DNA of 64,000 nucleotides, taken from positions 39,758-103,757 of the forward strand of contig NZ_QZWZ01000023.1 of NCBI RefSeq assembly GCF_003601975.1, written 5' to 3'. The notes beneath the pieces are model-generated. The model was given only the letters and a program-made list of their open reading frames with translations, was not told the DNA's origin and did no database searches. Below are positions 1-8,286 of the stretch, piece by piece. Both the position numbers and the translations under genes were made by a program. Each line of letters begins with the position of its first letter. Position 1 is the first letter of the stretch. The stretch is from Mesorhizobium waimense. Lineage in GTDB: Bacteria > Pseudomonadota > Alphaproteobacteria > Rhizobiales > Rhizobiaceae.

Positions 1-1
1 G

Positions 2-433
2 CAGCGCCTGATGCGCAAGCGCTTCGAGGCACGCGCCAGCGGCCTCGGCCTTTCCTCGGCGCAATGGCGGCTTCTGGTCCGCGTCGCCAAGGAAGAAGGT
101 GTCGCGCAGGCGCGGCTCGCCGAACTTCTCGAAATCGAGCCGATCAGCGTCTCGCGCCTGGTCGACCGGATGGAGGAGGGCGGCTGGATCGAGCGTCGCT
201 CCGACGCCGCCGACCGCCGCGTGCGCATGATCTTCCCGACCGCCAAGGCGAGCGAGGCCTATGCCCAAGTCAAAAGCCTTGCCGGCGAGGTCTATGAGGA
301 ATCGCTGGTCGGCGTTTCGCCGGAAGATCGCCGCGTCCTGGTCAGGGCGCTGGATAGGATCGTGCAGAATCTTGCGGACGGCGAGACCTCGTCCTCGGAA
401 AAAGTCAGGAATACGGAAGGCGCAGCAGCATGA
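2..433 (+). CDS. MarR family transcriptional regulator (5' end outside window)
   Basis: The protein has a winged helix-turn-helix of the MarR type. The recognition-helix region reads EPISVSRLVDRM and is followed by the wing RRSDAADRRVRM, with the conserved D-R-R of this family. The frame is open to the first base, and an ATG at 11 lies within what looks like helix 1, so the true start is probably upstream of the window. The gene ends with an ATGA overlap with the HlyD-type gene, and an EmrA/EmrB pair follows. By analogy with EmrR it probably represses this efflux operon until a toxic ligand binds. The ligand cannot be told from the sequence. Confidence 0.88.
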   Translation, partial: QRLMRKRFEARASGLGLSSAQWRLLVRVAKEEGVAQARLAELLEIEPISVSRLVDRMEEGGWIERRSDAADRRVRMIFPTAKASEAYAQVKSLAGEVYEESLVGVSPEDRRVLVRALDRIVQNLADGETSSSEKVRNTEGAAA

Positions 434-1599
434 ACGCGGTAGCCAAGATAGACGAAAAGATCACCAAGCTGGAATTGGATGCTTCGGCGCAGCCGGCGAC
501 GGCGCCCGTGGCGGTCGCGCCTCCGGTGCCCGTCGTCCCTAAGAAGAAGCGCCGCCTCGGCCGCTCGCTGTTGATGATCGCGCTGCCCGCGGCGCTGATC
601 GCCGGCGGCAGCTATGTCTGGGTCACCGGCGGCCGCTACCAGGAAACCGAGAACGCAAATCTGGAGCAGGCCAAGGTTTCGATCGCCTCTGACACGGCAG
701 GCCGCATCGTGACGGTCGATATAGCCGACAACCAGCTCGTCAAGCAGGGCGACGTGCTGTTTGCCATCGATCCCGAGCCCTACCGGATCGCGCTCGCCCA
801 GGCGGATGCGGCGGTGGCCGGCGCGCGCCTCAATGTCGAGCAGTTGCGCGCCGCCTACAGCCAGTCGATGGCGCAGGAGAAATCCGACACCAGCGAGGTC
901 GATTTCGCCCAGTCGCAGTATGACCGCGCCGCCGATCTCGCCCAGAAGGGCATCAATGCCAAATCGTCGCTCGATCAGGCCAAGAACGATCTCGACAAGG
1001 CCAAGCAGCAGCTGGCGGTCGCCGAACAGGGCATCATCAGCGCCAAGGCCGCGCTTGGCGGCAATCCCGACATCGAGACCGATAAGCACCCGACCGTGAT
1101 GGCCGCGCTCGCCGCGCGCGACAAGGCCGCCTACGACCTGGCGCAGACCACGGTCAAGGCACCAGCCGATGGCGTCGTCAGCCAGGCCTCCTCGTTCAAG
1201 GTCGGCCAGTATGTCGGCTCCGGCACGCCGCTGTTCTCGCTGGTCGAGACCGGCGACACCTGGGTCGATGCCAATTTCAAGGAAACCCAGCTTACCAACA
1301 TGAAGCCGGGACAGAAGGCCGAGATCGTCGTCGACACCTATCCGGGCAAGACCTTCGAGGCGACCGTCAAGGCGATCGGAGCCGGCACCGGCGCCGAGTT
1401 CTCGCTGCTGCCCGCCCAGAACGCCACCGGCAACTGGGTCAAGGTCACCCAGCGCATTCCTGTGCGCCTGGAACTGACCGATCCCGACGCCAAGATGGCG
1501 CTGCGCACCGGCATGAGCGTGACCGCCACCGTCGACACCGGTGTGGCGCGCGGGCTGCCGAAGATCTTCGGCCACGCCACGGCGGGCGAGGCGCAATAG
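430..1599 (+). CDS. HlyD/EmrA-type membrane fusion protein of an efflux pump
   Basis: This is a 389-residue periplasmic adaptor. It has a cytoplasmic Lys/Pro-rich head, one membrane anchor at about residues 38-55, a biotinyl-lipoyl half-motif near the start of the periplasmic part (VSIASDTAGRIVTVDIADNQ), a long Ala/Gln/Lys-rich coiled-coil hairpin (about 115-215), and the second lipoyl half (TTVKAPADGVVS) leading into the beta-barrel domain. It starts in a 4-base overlap with the MarR gene, so the two are co-translated. With the DHA2 transporter downstream it should link an inner-membrane drug/proton antiporter to an outer-membrane channel. No TolC gene is in view. Confidence 0.92.
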   Translation: MNAVAKIDEKITKLELDASAQPATAPVAVAPPVPVVPKKKRRLGRSLLMIALPAALIAGGSYVWVTGGRYQETENANLEQAKVSIASDTAGRIVTVDIADNQLVKQGDVLFAIDPEPYRIALAQADAAVAGARLNVEQLRAAYSQSMAQEKSDTSEVDFAQSQYDRAADLAQKGINAKSSLDQAKNDLDKAKQQLAVAEQGIISAKAALGGNPDIETDKHPTVMAALAARDKAAYDLAQTTVKAPADGVVSQASSFKVGQYVGSGTPLFSLVETGDTWVDANFKETQLTNMKPGQKAEIVVDTYPGKTFEATVKAIGAGTGAEFSLLPAQNATGNWVKVTQRIPVRLELTDPDAKMALRTGMSVTATVDTGVARGLPKIFGHATAGEAQ

Positions 1600-1935
1600 C
1601 CGGATTCATGCGAGGCGGCGGAAGCTGCCTCGCGAATGTTTGTGAAAGCTCTGCCGCGGCTGCCGGCATGACAAACAAGGACAGGAGACGGGCCGGCGGG
1701 GCGAAGGGCGAGGATTGCGACGGTACTGCCGGCCAGCCTCGACGTTCGACATCGGACCCGACGGTCCACAGGGTTCCGGGCGGCTGGCGCCCGCGAAATT
1801 CGAGACGCTCTGGTCGATGTAACCCCCACATCGATGGTCGCGTCCCACCCGATGAGGGTCTCTCCACACGGGACGGCCTCGCCGCCCGGAAACCCTGTCT
1901 AACACGTTTTTGTTACCGACTGGAAGTTCCGCATC
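1600..1935. other. 336-base gap between the fusion protein and the MFS gene
   Basis: No convincing gene is seen. Shortly after the upstream stop there is a small hairpin (7-bp arms at 1610-1616 and 1627-1633) with no T-run, at best a weak terminator or processing site. A gap this long inside an emrAB-type operon is unusual, so the transporter may have its own promoter here, although no clear -35/-10 pair was recognised. Confidence 0.5.
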
Positions 1936-3471
1936 ATGAGCACCCCAGAAACCTTCAAGGAAGTGCCGCACCGCGGCTTGATCACGGTTGCGCTCATGCT
2001 GGCGACGGTCATGCAGGCGCTCGACACCACGATCGCCAACGTTGCGCTGCCGACCATGACCGGCGATCTCGGCGCCTCGCCGGACAACATCAACTGGGTG
2101 CTGACGTCCTACATCGTTGCCGCGGCGATCATGACGCCGGTCACCGGCTGGCTGGCTGACCGGCTCGGCCGCAAGGAACTGTTCCTGACGGCGGTGGTCG
2201 GCTTCACCATCTTCTCCATGCTGTGCGGACTGGCATGGAGCCTGGAGACGATGGTGTTCTTCCGGCTGATGCAAGGCGTGTTCGGCGCCGCGATCGTGCC
2301 GCTGTCGCAGACCTTCCTGCTCGACATCAACCCGAAGGAACGCCACGGCCAGGCAATGGCCATCTGGGGCGCCGGCATCATGCTGGGGCCGATCCTCGGC
2401 CCGACGCTGGGCGGCTGGCTGACCGAGAACTTCAACTGGCGCTGGGTCTTCTTCATCAACCTGCCGGTCGGCATCGCCGCCTTCCTCGGCATGGCCGCCT
2501 ATTTGCCTTCCGTTGCCCGGCGGGTGCGCGGCTTCGATTTCTTCGGCTTCGCCATGATATCGCTCGGCGTCGGTGCGCTGCAGCTGATGCTGGATCGCGG
2601 CGGCGAGGTCGACTGGTTTTCCTCGGTCGAGATCTGGATCGAACTCGGCCTTTCGCTGACCGGTTTTTGGGTGTTCATCATTCACACGGTGACGGCGGAG
2701 CACCCGTTCATCGACCCCAAGATATTCCTCGACCGCAATTTCGTGACCGGGCTGGCGTTCATCTTCGTCATGGGCGTGCTCATCCTGGCCAGTATGTCGC
2801 TGCTGCCGCCGATGCTGGCGACCATCTTCGGCTATCCGACCATGACCATCGGTGTCGTCATAGGTCCGCGCGGTATCGGCACGATGATTTCGATGCTTTT
2901 GGTCGGCCGCATCATGCACAGGGTCGATGCCCGCATCCTCGTCGTCATCGGCTTCCTTTTGACCGCGCAGTCGCTCCACACCATGGCGAGTTTCACGCCG
3001 CAGATGGACAACTGGCTGATCCTCAGCTCCGGCATCATCCAGGGCCTGGGAATGGGAATGGTGTTCGTACCGCTGTCGACCGTGGCTTTCGCCACGCTGG
3101 ACCCACGCTACCGCACCGACGCCACGTCGCTGTTCAGCCTGGTGCGCAATCTTGGCTCGTCGATCGGTGTTTCGGTCGTGTCGGTTCTCCTGGTGCGCAA
3201 CATTCAGGTCAACCACAGCGAGCTCTCTGCTTTCATCAAGCCGTTCAACCCAAATCTGTGGGCGGTCTCGCCGGCGGCCGCAGCCGGCGATCCAACGGCG
3301 CTTTCGGAGGTCGACGGGCTGGTCAATATCCAGGCGATGATGATCTCTTACGTCAACGACTTCAAACTGCTGATGATGATGACGCTGCTTGCCGTCCCGT
3401 TCGTTTTCCTGCTGCGCAAGCCAAAGGCTGGCCCGGCAGCAGGTGGTGCCCCTGCCGCGCATATGGACTGA
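1936..3471 (+). CDS. DHA2 family MFS drug/proton antiporter (EmrB-like)
   Basis: This is a 511-residue inner-membrane transporter with the 14-helix layout of the DHA2 family. Visible signatures are the helix-1 motif LDTTIANVALPTM, the loop 2-3 motif GWLADRLGRKE (MFS motif A) and the helix-5 antiporter motif GAGIMLGPILGPTLGG (motif C). The N-terminus is short, and a GGAAG ribosome site precedes the ATG. Paired with the upstream fusion protein and MarR regulator, it most likely exports hydrophobic toxic compounds at the cost of protons. The substrate is not predictable. Confidence 0.92.
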   Translation: MSTPETFKEVPHRGLITVALMLATVMQALDTTIANVALPTMTGDLGASPDNINWVLTSYIVAAAIMTPVTGWLADRLGRKELFLTAVVGFTIFSMLCGLAWSLETMVFFRLMQGVFGAAIVPLSQTFLLDINPKERHGQAMAIWGAGIMLGPILGPTLGGWLTENFNWRWVFFINLPVGIAAFLGMAAYLPSVARRVRGFDFFGFAMISLGVGALQLMLDRGGEVDWFSSVEIWIELGLSLTGFWVFIIHTVTAEHPFIDPKIFLDRNFVTGLAFIFVMGVLILASMSLLPPMLATIFGYPTMTIGVVIGPRGIGTMISMLLVGRIMHRVDARILVVIGFLLTAQSLHTMASFTPQMDNWLILSSGIIQGLGMGMVFVPLSTVAFATLDPRYRTDATSLFSLVRNLGSSIGVSVVSVLLVRNIQVNHSELSAFIKPFNPNLWAVSPAAAAGDPTALSEVDGLVNIQAMMISYVNDFKLLMMMTLLAVPFVFLLRKPKAGPAAGGAPAAHMD

Positions 3472-3674
3472 CGTTTGCGGATCGGCAGTATGCCGGTCGC
3501 GTCTGTTGCCGGGACTCAAAATCGTGACCCGGAAACAGCACCAGGATTTTCAGATATCCACAGGCGACTGCTCCTGACTTCGAGCTGGTTCACCTACCAT
3601 TAGTATATCTCGATCACGATGCAGTCGCTTTTGGGTTGAAAGCGAGCCGTGTTGCTTTGCGCCGGCACCAAACC

Positions 3675-3680
3675 GGAGGA
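3675..3680 (+). promoter_or_regulatory. Shine-Dalgarno site that fixes a TTG start
   Basis: GGAGGA lies 7 bases before TTG at 3688, in frame with the GGDEF/EAL protein. The further-upstream GTG at 3649 has no comparable site, so TTG 3688 is the better start. Confidence 0.7.
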
Positions 3681-3687
3681 ACTCTGT

Positions 3688-6375
3688 TTGGGCACGAAAC
3701 CATCCAGGAAAGCCGCCGAAGCACCGGAGTCGGCCAATCTGGCCGCGCTGGCAAAGCTGACCATCGCTTCATACGAAACGCTCGAGCGCGATCTTCGAGC
3801 CCGGATCGCAACGCTCGAAGGGCAGGCGCTGCGATTTGAGACGGCGATTGACAACGTTTCGCAGGGCATCTGCTTTTTCGACGCCGATGAACGGCTGATC
3901 CTGTGCAACCGCCGCTATGCGGAAATTTACCACATTGCGCCGGAGCAATTGCAGCCGGGGCTGACGCTCCGCGAAATCGTCGAACGTCGCGTCGCTGCCG
4001 GGACATCCGCGACCGGTGCCGACGCCTATCTCGCATTGGCCCGATCGGTCAATTCGGGCATGGCTCCAAAAGTCTGGACCGCCAACCTCACCGACGGCCG
4101 GACAATTCAGGTCTGCCATCAGCCGATGCCCGACGGCAGTTGGGTGGCCACGCATGAAGACATCTCGGCGCTCGCTGCCAACCGACAGATGGTCGACGAG
4201 CGCATTTCGCTGCAAACCCTGATCGACTGGGTGCCCGATTATCTCTGGGTCAAGGACACCGAAAGCCGTTTCGTCGTGGCGAATAGGGCTCTTTCTGTCG
4301 ACAGTGGCCGCGAGAAGACCAGTGACATGGTCGGTTTGACCGATTTTGATCTCCATGCCCCGGAACTTGCGCAGAAATTTCGCGCGGTGGAGCAGAACGT
4401 GCTCAGCAGCGGGCGACCAATGATCGACAAGGAAGAGTTTGTGGTCGATGCGTCGGGCGCCGGCAGATGGTTCTCATCGACAAAGGTGCCGCTGCGCAAT
4501 GCCCGCAATGACATCATCGGCCTGGTCGGCATCGCTCACGATATCACCGCCCGCAAGCAAGCGGACATCCTTCGGGACGGGCAGGCGCATATCCTGGAAA
4601 TGATCGCGATGAGCGCCTTGCTCGAAGACGTGCTCGACCGCCTGATGCGCCTTGTCGAGTCGCAGTTGACGGGGATATTCGGTTCCGTCTTGCTTCTGGA
4701 CAAGGACGGCAGCCATCTGCGGCACGGCGGCGCGCCGAGCTTGGCGAAAGACTATACCGCTGCCATCGACGGGATCGCCGTCGGCCCCAAGGTTGGATCA
4801 TGTGGCACTGCCGTCTATCGGCGCGAGCCGGTCATCGTCGCAGACGTCATGCAGGATCCGCTTTGGGAAGATTACCGTGAGGTGGTGGCGCCCTTCGGCT
4901 ATCGTTCGTGCTGGTCGACCCCGATCCTGTCGCACCAAGGCGCCGTGCTGGGCGTCTTCGCGATGTATTCGATGACGGTACGTGAACCGACCGAGTCCGA
5001 AACACGGCTGATCGACTTCACGACACGCATTGCAGGGATCGCCATCGAGCGCAAATTGGCTGAAGACCAGATTCACTTCATGGCCAACCATGATGTGCTG
5101 ACCGGGCTTCCAAATCGCGCTCTGCTCGAGGATCGGCTCTCGCAGGCTCTTCTGTATGCGCAGCGATACGATCGCTGGGTTACGGTTGTGTTCATCGACC
5201 TCGACAATTTCAAACTCGTCAATGATACGCTCGGCCACAACGCCGGTGACGTGCTGCTGAAGACCGTCGCCAATCGTATGGTCGAATGCGTAAGGTCAAC
5301 CGACACCGTTGTGCGGCTTGGCGGCGACGAGTTTGTCATAGTCCTGTTCGACCAGCCGACGAACGTCGATCTCATCTCCGAGACTCTGCAAAAGATCCGG
5401 GCGGCGATAGCGGAGCCGGTTCATCTGGGAAGGCATCGGCTTAGGGCGACGGCCAGCATTGGCATCGCCAACTACCCCAAGGACGGGACGAGCCCAGATA
5501 TGCTGCTGGCCAATGCCGATGCGGCCATGTACCGCGCGAAGGAATTCGGCCGCGACAATTTCCAGTTCTATGCTCCCGAATTCAACACCAGAGCGCATGA
5601 AAAATTCGTGCTTCAGGAGGAGTTGCGAAACGCGCTCGCTCATTCGGAATTCATTCTGCTCTATCAGCCGCAAGTCGATCTTCGTTCAGGGGACGTCTTT
5701 GCGGTCGAAGCGTTGCTGCGCTGGAAGCATCCGACACGAGGCATCGTGGCGCCGAACACATTCATTCCGACCGCCGAGGAGACCGGCCTGATCGTGCCGA
5801 TCGGCGACTGGGTCCTGCACGAGGCCTGTCGGCAGAACAAGGCCTGGCAGGACGCCGGCCTGCCGCCCTTGACCGTCTGCGTAAACGTCTCGGCGCGGCA
5901 ATTCAGGGAACCGAACCTGATTGGCCGTGTCGTGAATGCACTGAAGGACAGCGGTCTGGAGGCCAGGTATCTCGAGCTTGAGGTGACCGAAAGCCTTATC
6001 ATGCAGGACGTTGAGCTGGCGGTCGCAACGATGAACGCATTGCAGAACCTGGGCGTCCAGATATCGATCGACGATTTCGGAACAGGCTATTCCAGCCTCA
6101 GTGCACTCAAGACCTTTCCCGTGGCACGGCTGAAGATCGACAAGTCATTCATCAAAGATCTCGCCGTCGACGACAACGATCAGGCAGTCGCCAGCGCCGT
6201 GATTTCATTGGGTCAAAATCTGCATCTGAGGGTCATTGCCGAGGGTGTCGAGACAGACGATCAGGTGGCCTTCCTGCGCAAGAACAATTGCGATGAAATG
6301 CAGGGCTATCATTTCAGCAAACCGGTCTCGGCCCAGGGCATCAAGAAACTGCTCGACGGCAAGCGTGATGGATGA
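3688..6375 (+). CDS. PAS-PAS-GAF-GGDEF-EAL cyclic-di-GMP protein
   Basis: This is an 895-residue cytosolic protein with no membrane segment. In order it has a short coiled coil, PAS 1 (about 45-160; NVSQGICFFDADERLILCN), PAS 2 (about 175-290; ending in GLVGIAHDITARKQAD), GAF (about 305-450), GGDEF (about 465-625) and EAL (about 640-890). The GGDEF motif is intact, and an RSTD inhibitory site sits five residues before it. The EAL domain keeps EALLRW, VNVSARQF, LELEVTES, IDDFGTGYSS, LKIDKSF and VIAEGVET, so all expected metal and catalytic residues are present. Both activities are possible; which dominates cannot be told. The two PAS domains and the GAF should sense unknown signals. The gene appears monocistronic. 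Confidence 0.95.
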   Translation: MGTKPSRKAAEAPESANLAALAKLTIASYETLERDLRARIATLEGQALRFETAIDNVSQGICFFDADERLILCNRRYAEIYHIAPEQLQPGLTLREIVERRVAAGTSATGADAYLALARSVNSGMAPKVWTANLTDGRTIQVCHQPMPDGSWVATHEDISALAANRQMVDERISLQTLIDWVPDYLWVKDTESRFVVANRALSVDSGREKTSDMVGLTDFDLHAPELAQKFRAVEQNVLSSGRPMIDKEEFVVDASGAGRWFSSTKVPLRNARNDIIGLVGIAHDITARKQADILRDGQAHILEMIAMSALLEDVLDRLMRLVESQLTGIFGSVLLLDKDGSHLRHGGAPSLAKDYTAAIDGIAVGPKVGSCGTAVYRREPVIVADVMQDPLWEDYREVVAPFGYRSCWSTPILSHQGAVLGVFAMYSMTVREPTESETRLIDFTTRIAGIAIERKLAEDQIHFMANHDVLTGLPNRALLEDRLSQALLYAQRYDRWVTVVFIDLDNFKLVNDTLGHNAGDVLLKTVANRMVECVRSTDTVVRLGGDEFVIVLFDQPTNVDLISETLQKIRAAIAEPVHLGRHRLRATASIGIANYPKDGTSPDMLLANADAAMYRAKEFGRDNFQFYAPEFNTRAHEKFVLQEELRNALAHSEFILLYQPQVDLRSGDVFAVEALLRWKHPTRGIVAPNTFIPTAEETGLIVPIGDWVLHEACRQNKAWQDAGLPPLTVCVNVSARQFREPNLIGRVVNALKDSGLEARYLELEVTESLIMQDVELAVATMNALQNLGVQISIDDFGTGYSSLSALKTFPVARLKIDKSFIKDLAVDDNDQAVASAVISLGQNLHLRVIAEGVETDDQVAFLRKNNCDEMQGYHFSKPVSAQGIKKLLDGKRDG

Positions 6376-6413
6376 CGGCCAGTGCAGTCTCTGGCGCGAC
6401 CGATCGGTCGCGG

Positions 6414-6932
6414 TTACCTGCCGAGCACCAGGCTCCAGTAGCGCAGGCTGGAGTCGCGGCCGTCGCGCACATAGGCAAGGCCGAAGCGGGTGAAGCGCGG
6501 GTCGAGCATGTTGCGCCGGTGGCCGGGCGAATGCACCCAGATGTCGAACAGTTTTTGCTGGTCGAAGCGGCCTTCGGCGATGTTTTCGGCGGCCGCACCG
6601 GCAATGCCGTTGCCCCTGACGCGCGAGGAAAAGCTTTTGCCCCAACCGGTTGTATGGCTCATGCGGCGCGCCCCGGCCATATAGCCGGCCTGCTGCAGGG
6701 CCGCCTGTTCCAGCTGTGCATCGGGGACCAGCGGGCCGAGCCCGGCCGAAGCCCGGATGCCGGCCAGTGTGCCGGTGGTGGAAGAGGAGACGCCGGCGCC
6801 TTCGCCAGTCGGCTGCGAAACGGTGCTGCAGGCCGCGAGGCCGACCAACGCGGCCAGGCCGGCTCCCTTTAGCAGCAGGCGCCTGTTCAGTTTCGATTGG
6901 GCTTGGTGATTGTCGATGTTCGCAATGGTCAT
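6414..6932 (-). CDS. CAP-superfamily (SCP/PR1-like) lipoprotein
   Basis: This 172-residue protein has an N-terminal export signal that combines a twin-arginine stretch (NRRLLLKG) with a lipobox (LAAC, Cys about residue 35), so it is probably a lipoprotein exported folded. The mature part is a compact CAP domain with the hallmarks GAAAENIAEG and WVHSPGHRRNML, which supply the conserved Glu and His of the CAP cavity. Bacterial members are secreted proteins of mostly unknown function. The gene is convergent with the upstream GGDEF/EAL gene (38-base gap). Confidence 0.88.
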   Translation of the reverse strand: MTIANIDNHQAQSKLNRRLLLKGAGLAALVGLAACSTVSQPTGEGAGVSSSTTGTLAGIRASAGLGPLVPDAQLEQAALQQAGYMAGARRMSHTTGWGKSFSSRVRGNGIAGAAAENIAEGRFDQQKLFDIWVHSPGHRRNMLDPRFTRFGLAYVRDGRDSSLRYWSLVLGR

Positions 6933-6992
6933 GCCCGCCTGAGATAAGCGCGATCATGGCTTTTGCCGGGCAGGGCAGAGAAAATCTTGGTC

Positions 6993-7352
6993 CTAGGCGG
7001 CCGTATCGAGATTTGTTTCCGAGGCCGGGGACCCGGTCCGATCGCTTTCCGTATGCACCCACCAGGCTCCGAGCGCATCGATCAGCGGCACGAGCTTGCG
7101 GCCCGGCGCAGTGAGGTCGTAGTCGACGCGCAGCGGATAGCCCGGATACGCTGTCCGACGCACGATGCCGGCGTCTTCCAGCTTGCGCAGCTCCAGCGCC
7201 AGGATGCGGTGCGATACGGTCGGGTTGTCGCGCCTGAGCTCACTGAAGCGCTTGGTGCCGTCCTTCAGATAGTAGAGCAGCAAGGTCGGCCAGCGGCCGC
7301 TGAGCACACGCATGGTCTCTTCGATCGGGCAGCGCGAGACGACATCTTTCAT
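6993..7352 (-). CDS. HxlR family transcriptional regulator
   Basis: This is a 119-residue single-domain winged helix of the HxlR/MarR-like type. The family N-terminal signature SRCPIEETMRVLSGRWP carries the conserved Cys that can act as a redox sensor. The helix-turn-helix follows (FSELRRDNPTVSHRILALEL), then the wing (YPLRVDYDLT). It is transcribed away from the glutathione S-transferase gene across a 117-base shared promoter region, the usual layout for an HxlR regulator and its target. The inducer is unknown; electrophile or thiol stress would suit the GST neighbour. Confidence 0.9.
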   Translation of the reverse strand: MKDVVSRCPIEETMRVLSGRWPTLLLYYLKDGTKRFSELRRDNPTVSHRILALELRKLEDAGIVRRTAYPGYPLRVDYDLTAPGRKLVPLIDALGAWWVHTESDRTGSPASETNLDTAA

Positions 7353-7411
7353 GGAGGACCTGTGGCGGGCTTGGTTACAGAATAGTGCCTAATTTACATG
7401 GGGCGACCAGC

Positions 7412-7452
7412 GTTTAGGGTCAAGTTTCGCTGCGCGGCGTGATCCCCTAAAC
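7412..7452. promoter_or_regulatory. Inverted repeat in the HxlR/GST divergent promoter
   Basis: GTTTAGGG at 7412-7419 is repeated inverted as CCCTAAAC at 7445-7452, just upstream of the GST start. The arms are perfect and 33 bases apart, so they could be two half-sites or a leader hairpin. HxlR binding is inferred from position only. Confidence 0.35.
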
Positions 7453-7469
7453 ATGGAAGAGACAACAAA

Positions 7470-8174
7470 ATGGAACCTATCCTCCTTTACGGCTTCCCCG
7501 CGGGAAGCTCGATGGGGCTCGTCGCTGCCTTCGAGCGCGTCGGGCAACCCTACCGGCTGTGCCGAGTGGACATGCTGGCCGAGATGAAGAACGATGCCTA
7601 TGCCAGCATCAACGACCGGCAGGAAACGCCGGTGCTGATCACCGACGAGGGCAAGGTGCTCACCGAGACCATGGCGATTGCCGCATGGCTCGAAGCCCGC
7701 GACACGAACCGTCGCATCAGCTTCGATCCGCGCACACCGGAATCCGACCGGATGCACCAGCTCATGGCTTTCGTGAACACCGGCTTCACCGCCGCCTTCA
7801 GCCCGCTCTGGGTGGCGTTGGAAATGGCGTCGCCCGATCCGGCGCTGCAGGCGAGCTTGCGCGACTTCGGCAGCAAGGCGGTGACCGAGCGCCATGACCG
7901 GCTCGAGGCCATGATCACCGACACCGACTTCCTGGTCGGTGATCGGCTCACACTTGCCGACACCACGTTGATCGGCGTGGCACGCTGGGCCGAATTCCAC
8001 GAGGCAATCGACGGTGCCGCCTATCCGAAGCTCGCCGCTTTGCGCCGCCGCATCGAGGCCGATCCGGCCGTGCGATACGCGCTAGGTGTCGAGGATGGCG
8101 AAAAGCCTGTCGGCTCGGGCGCCTGCCTGGGACACGTCCCGCTGGCCGAGGTGATCGAGCGCTTCGCCGCCTAG
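7470..8174 (+). CDS. Glutathione S-transferase family protein
   Basis: This 234-residue cytosolic protein has a thioredoxin-fold N-terminal domain (YGFPAGSSMGLVAAFERV at the active-site loop, QETPVLITDEG with the cis-Pro, and TETMAIAAWLEAR binding the gamma-glutamyl end) and an all-helical C-terminal domain with the folding motif FLVGDRLTLADTTLIG. A GGAAGAG ribosome site lies before the ATG. It is divergent from an HxlR regulator. It probably conjugates or reduces electrophilic compounds with glutathione; the substrate class is not clear. A strong hairpin follows the stop codon. Confidence 0.88.
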   Translation: MEPILLYGFPAGSSMGLVAAFERVGQPYRLCRVDMLAEMKNDAYASINDRQETPVLITDEGKVLTETMAIAAWLEARDTNRRISFDPRTPESDRMHQLMAFVNTGFTAAFSPLWVALEMASPDPALQASLRDFGSKAVTERHDRLEAMITDTDFLVGDRLTLADTTLIGVARWAEFHEAIDGAAYPKLAALRRRIEADPAVRYALGVEDGEKPVGSGACLGHVPLAEVIERFAA

Positions 8175-8178
8175 AACC

Positions 8179-8218
8179 GTCGGCAGGGCGGCGCCAGCAC
8201 CTGGCGCCGCCCGCCGAC
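8179..8218. terminator. Strong GC hairpin after the GST gene
   Basis: GTCGGC..GGGCGGCGCCAG, a CAC loop, then CTGGCGCCGCCC..GCCGAC give an almost perfect 18-bp stem starting 4 bases after the stop codon. There is no T-run. It lies between convergent genes (GST and TadG) and may serve both as a transcript end or RNA-stability hairpin. Confidence 0.55.
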
Positions 8219-8286
8219 AATCGCCTGTAAGGCGGCATCCCGGCAGAGCGTTGAAAGTCGCTACCCGCGCGGCGCGAAATACTCGC

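Noticed and set aside
292..1596. Long minus-strand reading frame opposite the HlyD/EmrA gene, and similar long frames opposite ileS (23156-25930), the MFS gene and others
   Set aside because: They are shadows produced by high GC at third codon positions. Their translations are Arg/Gly/His-rich with no domains, while the sense frames have clear families.
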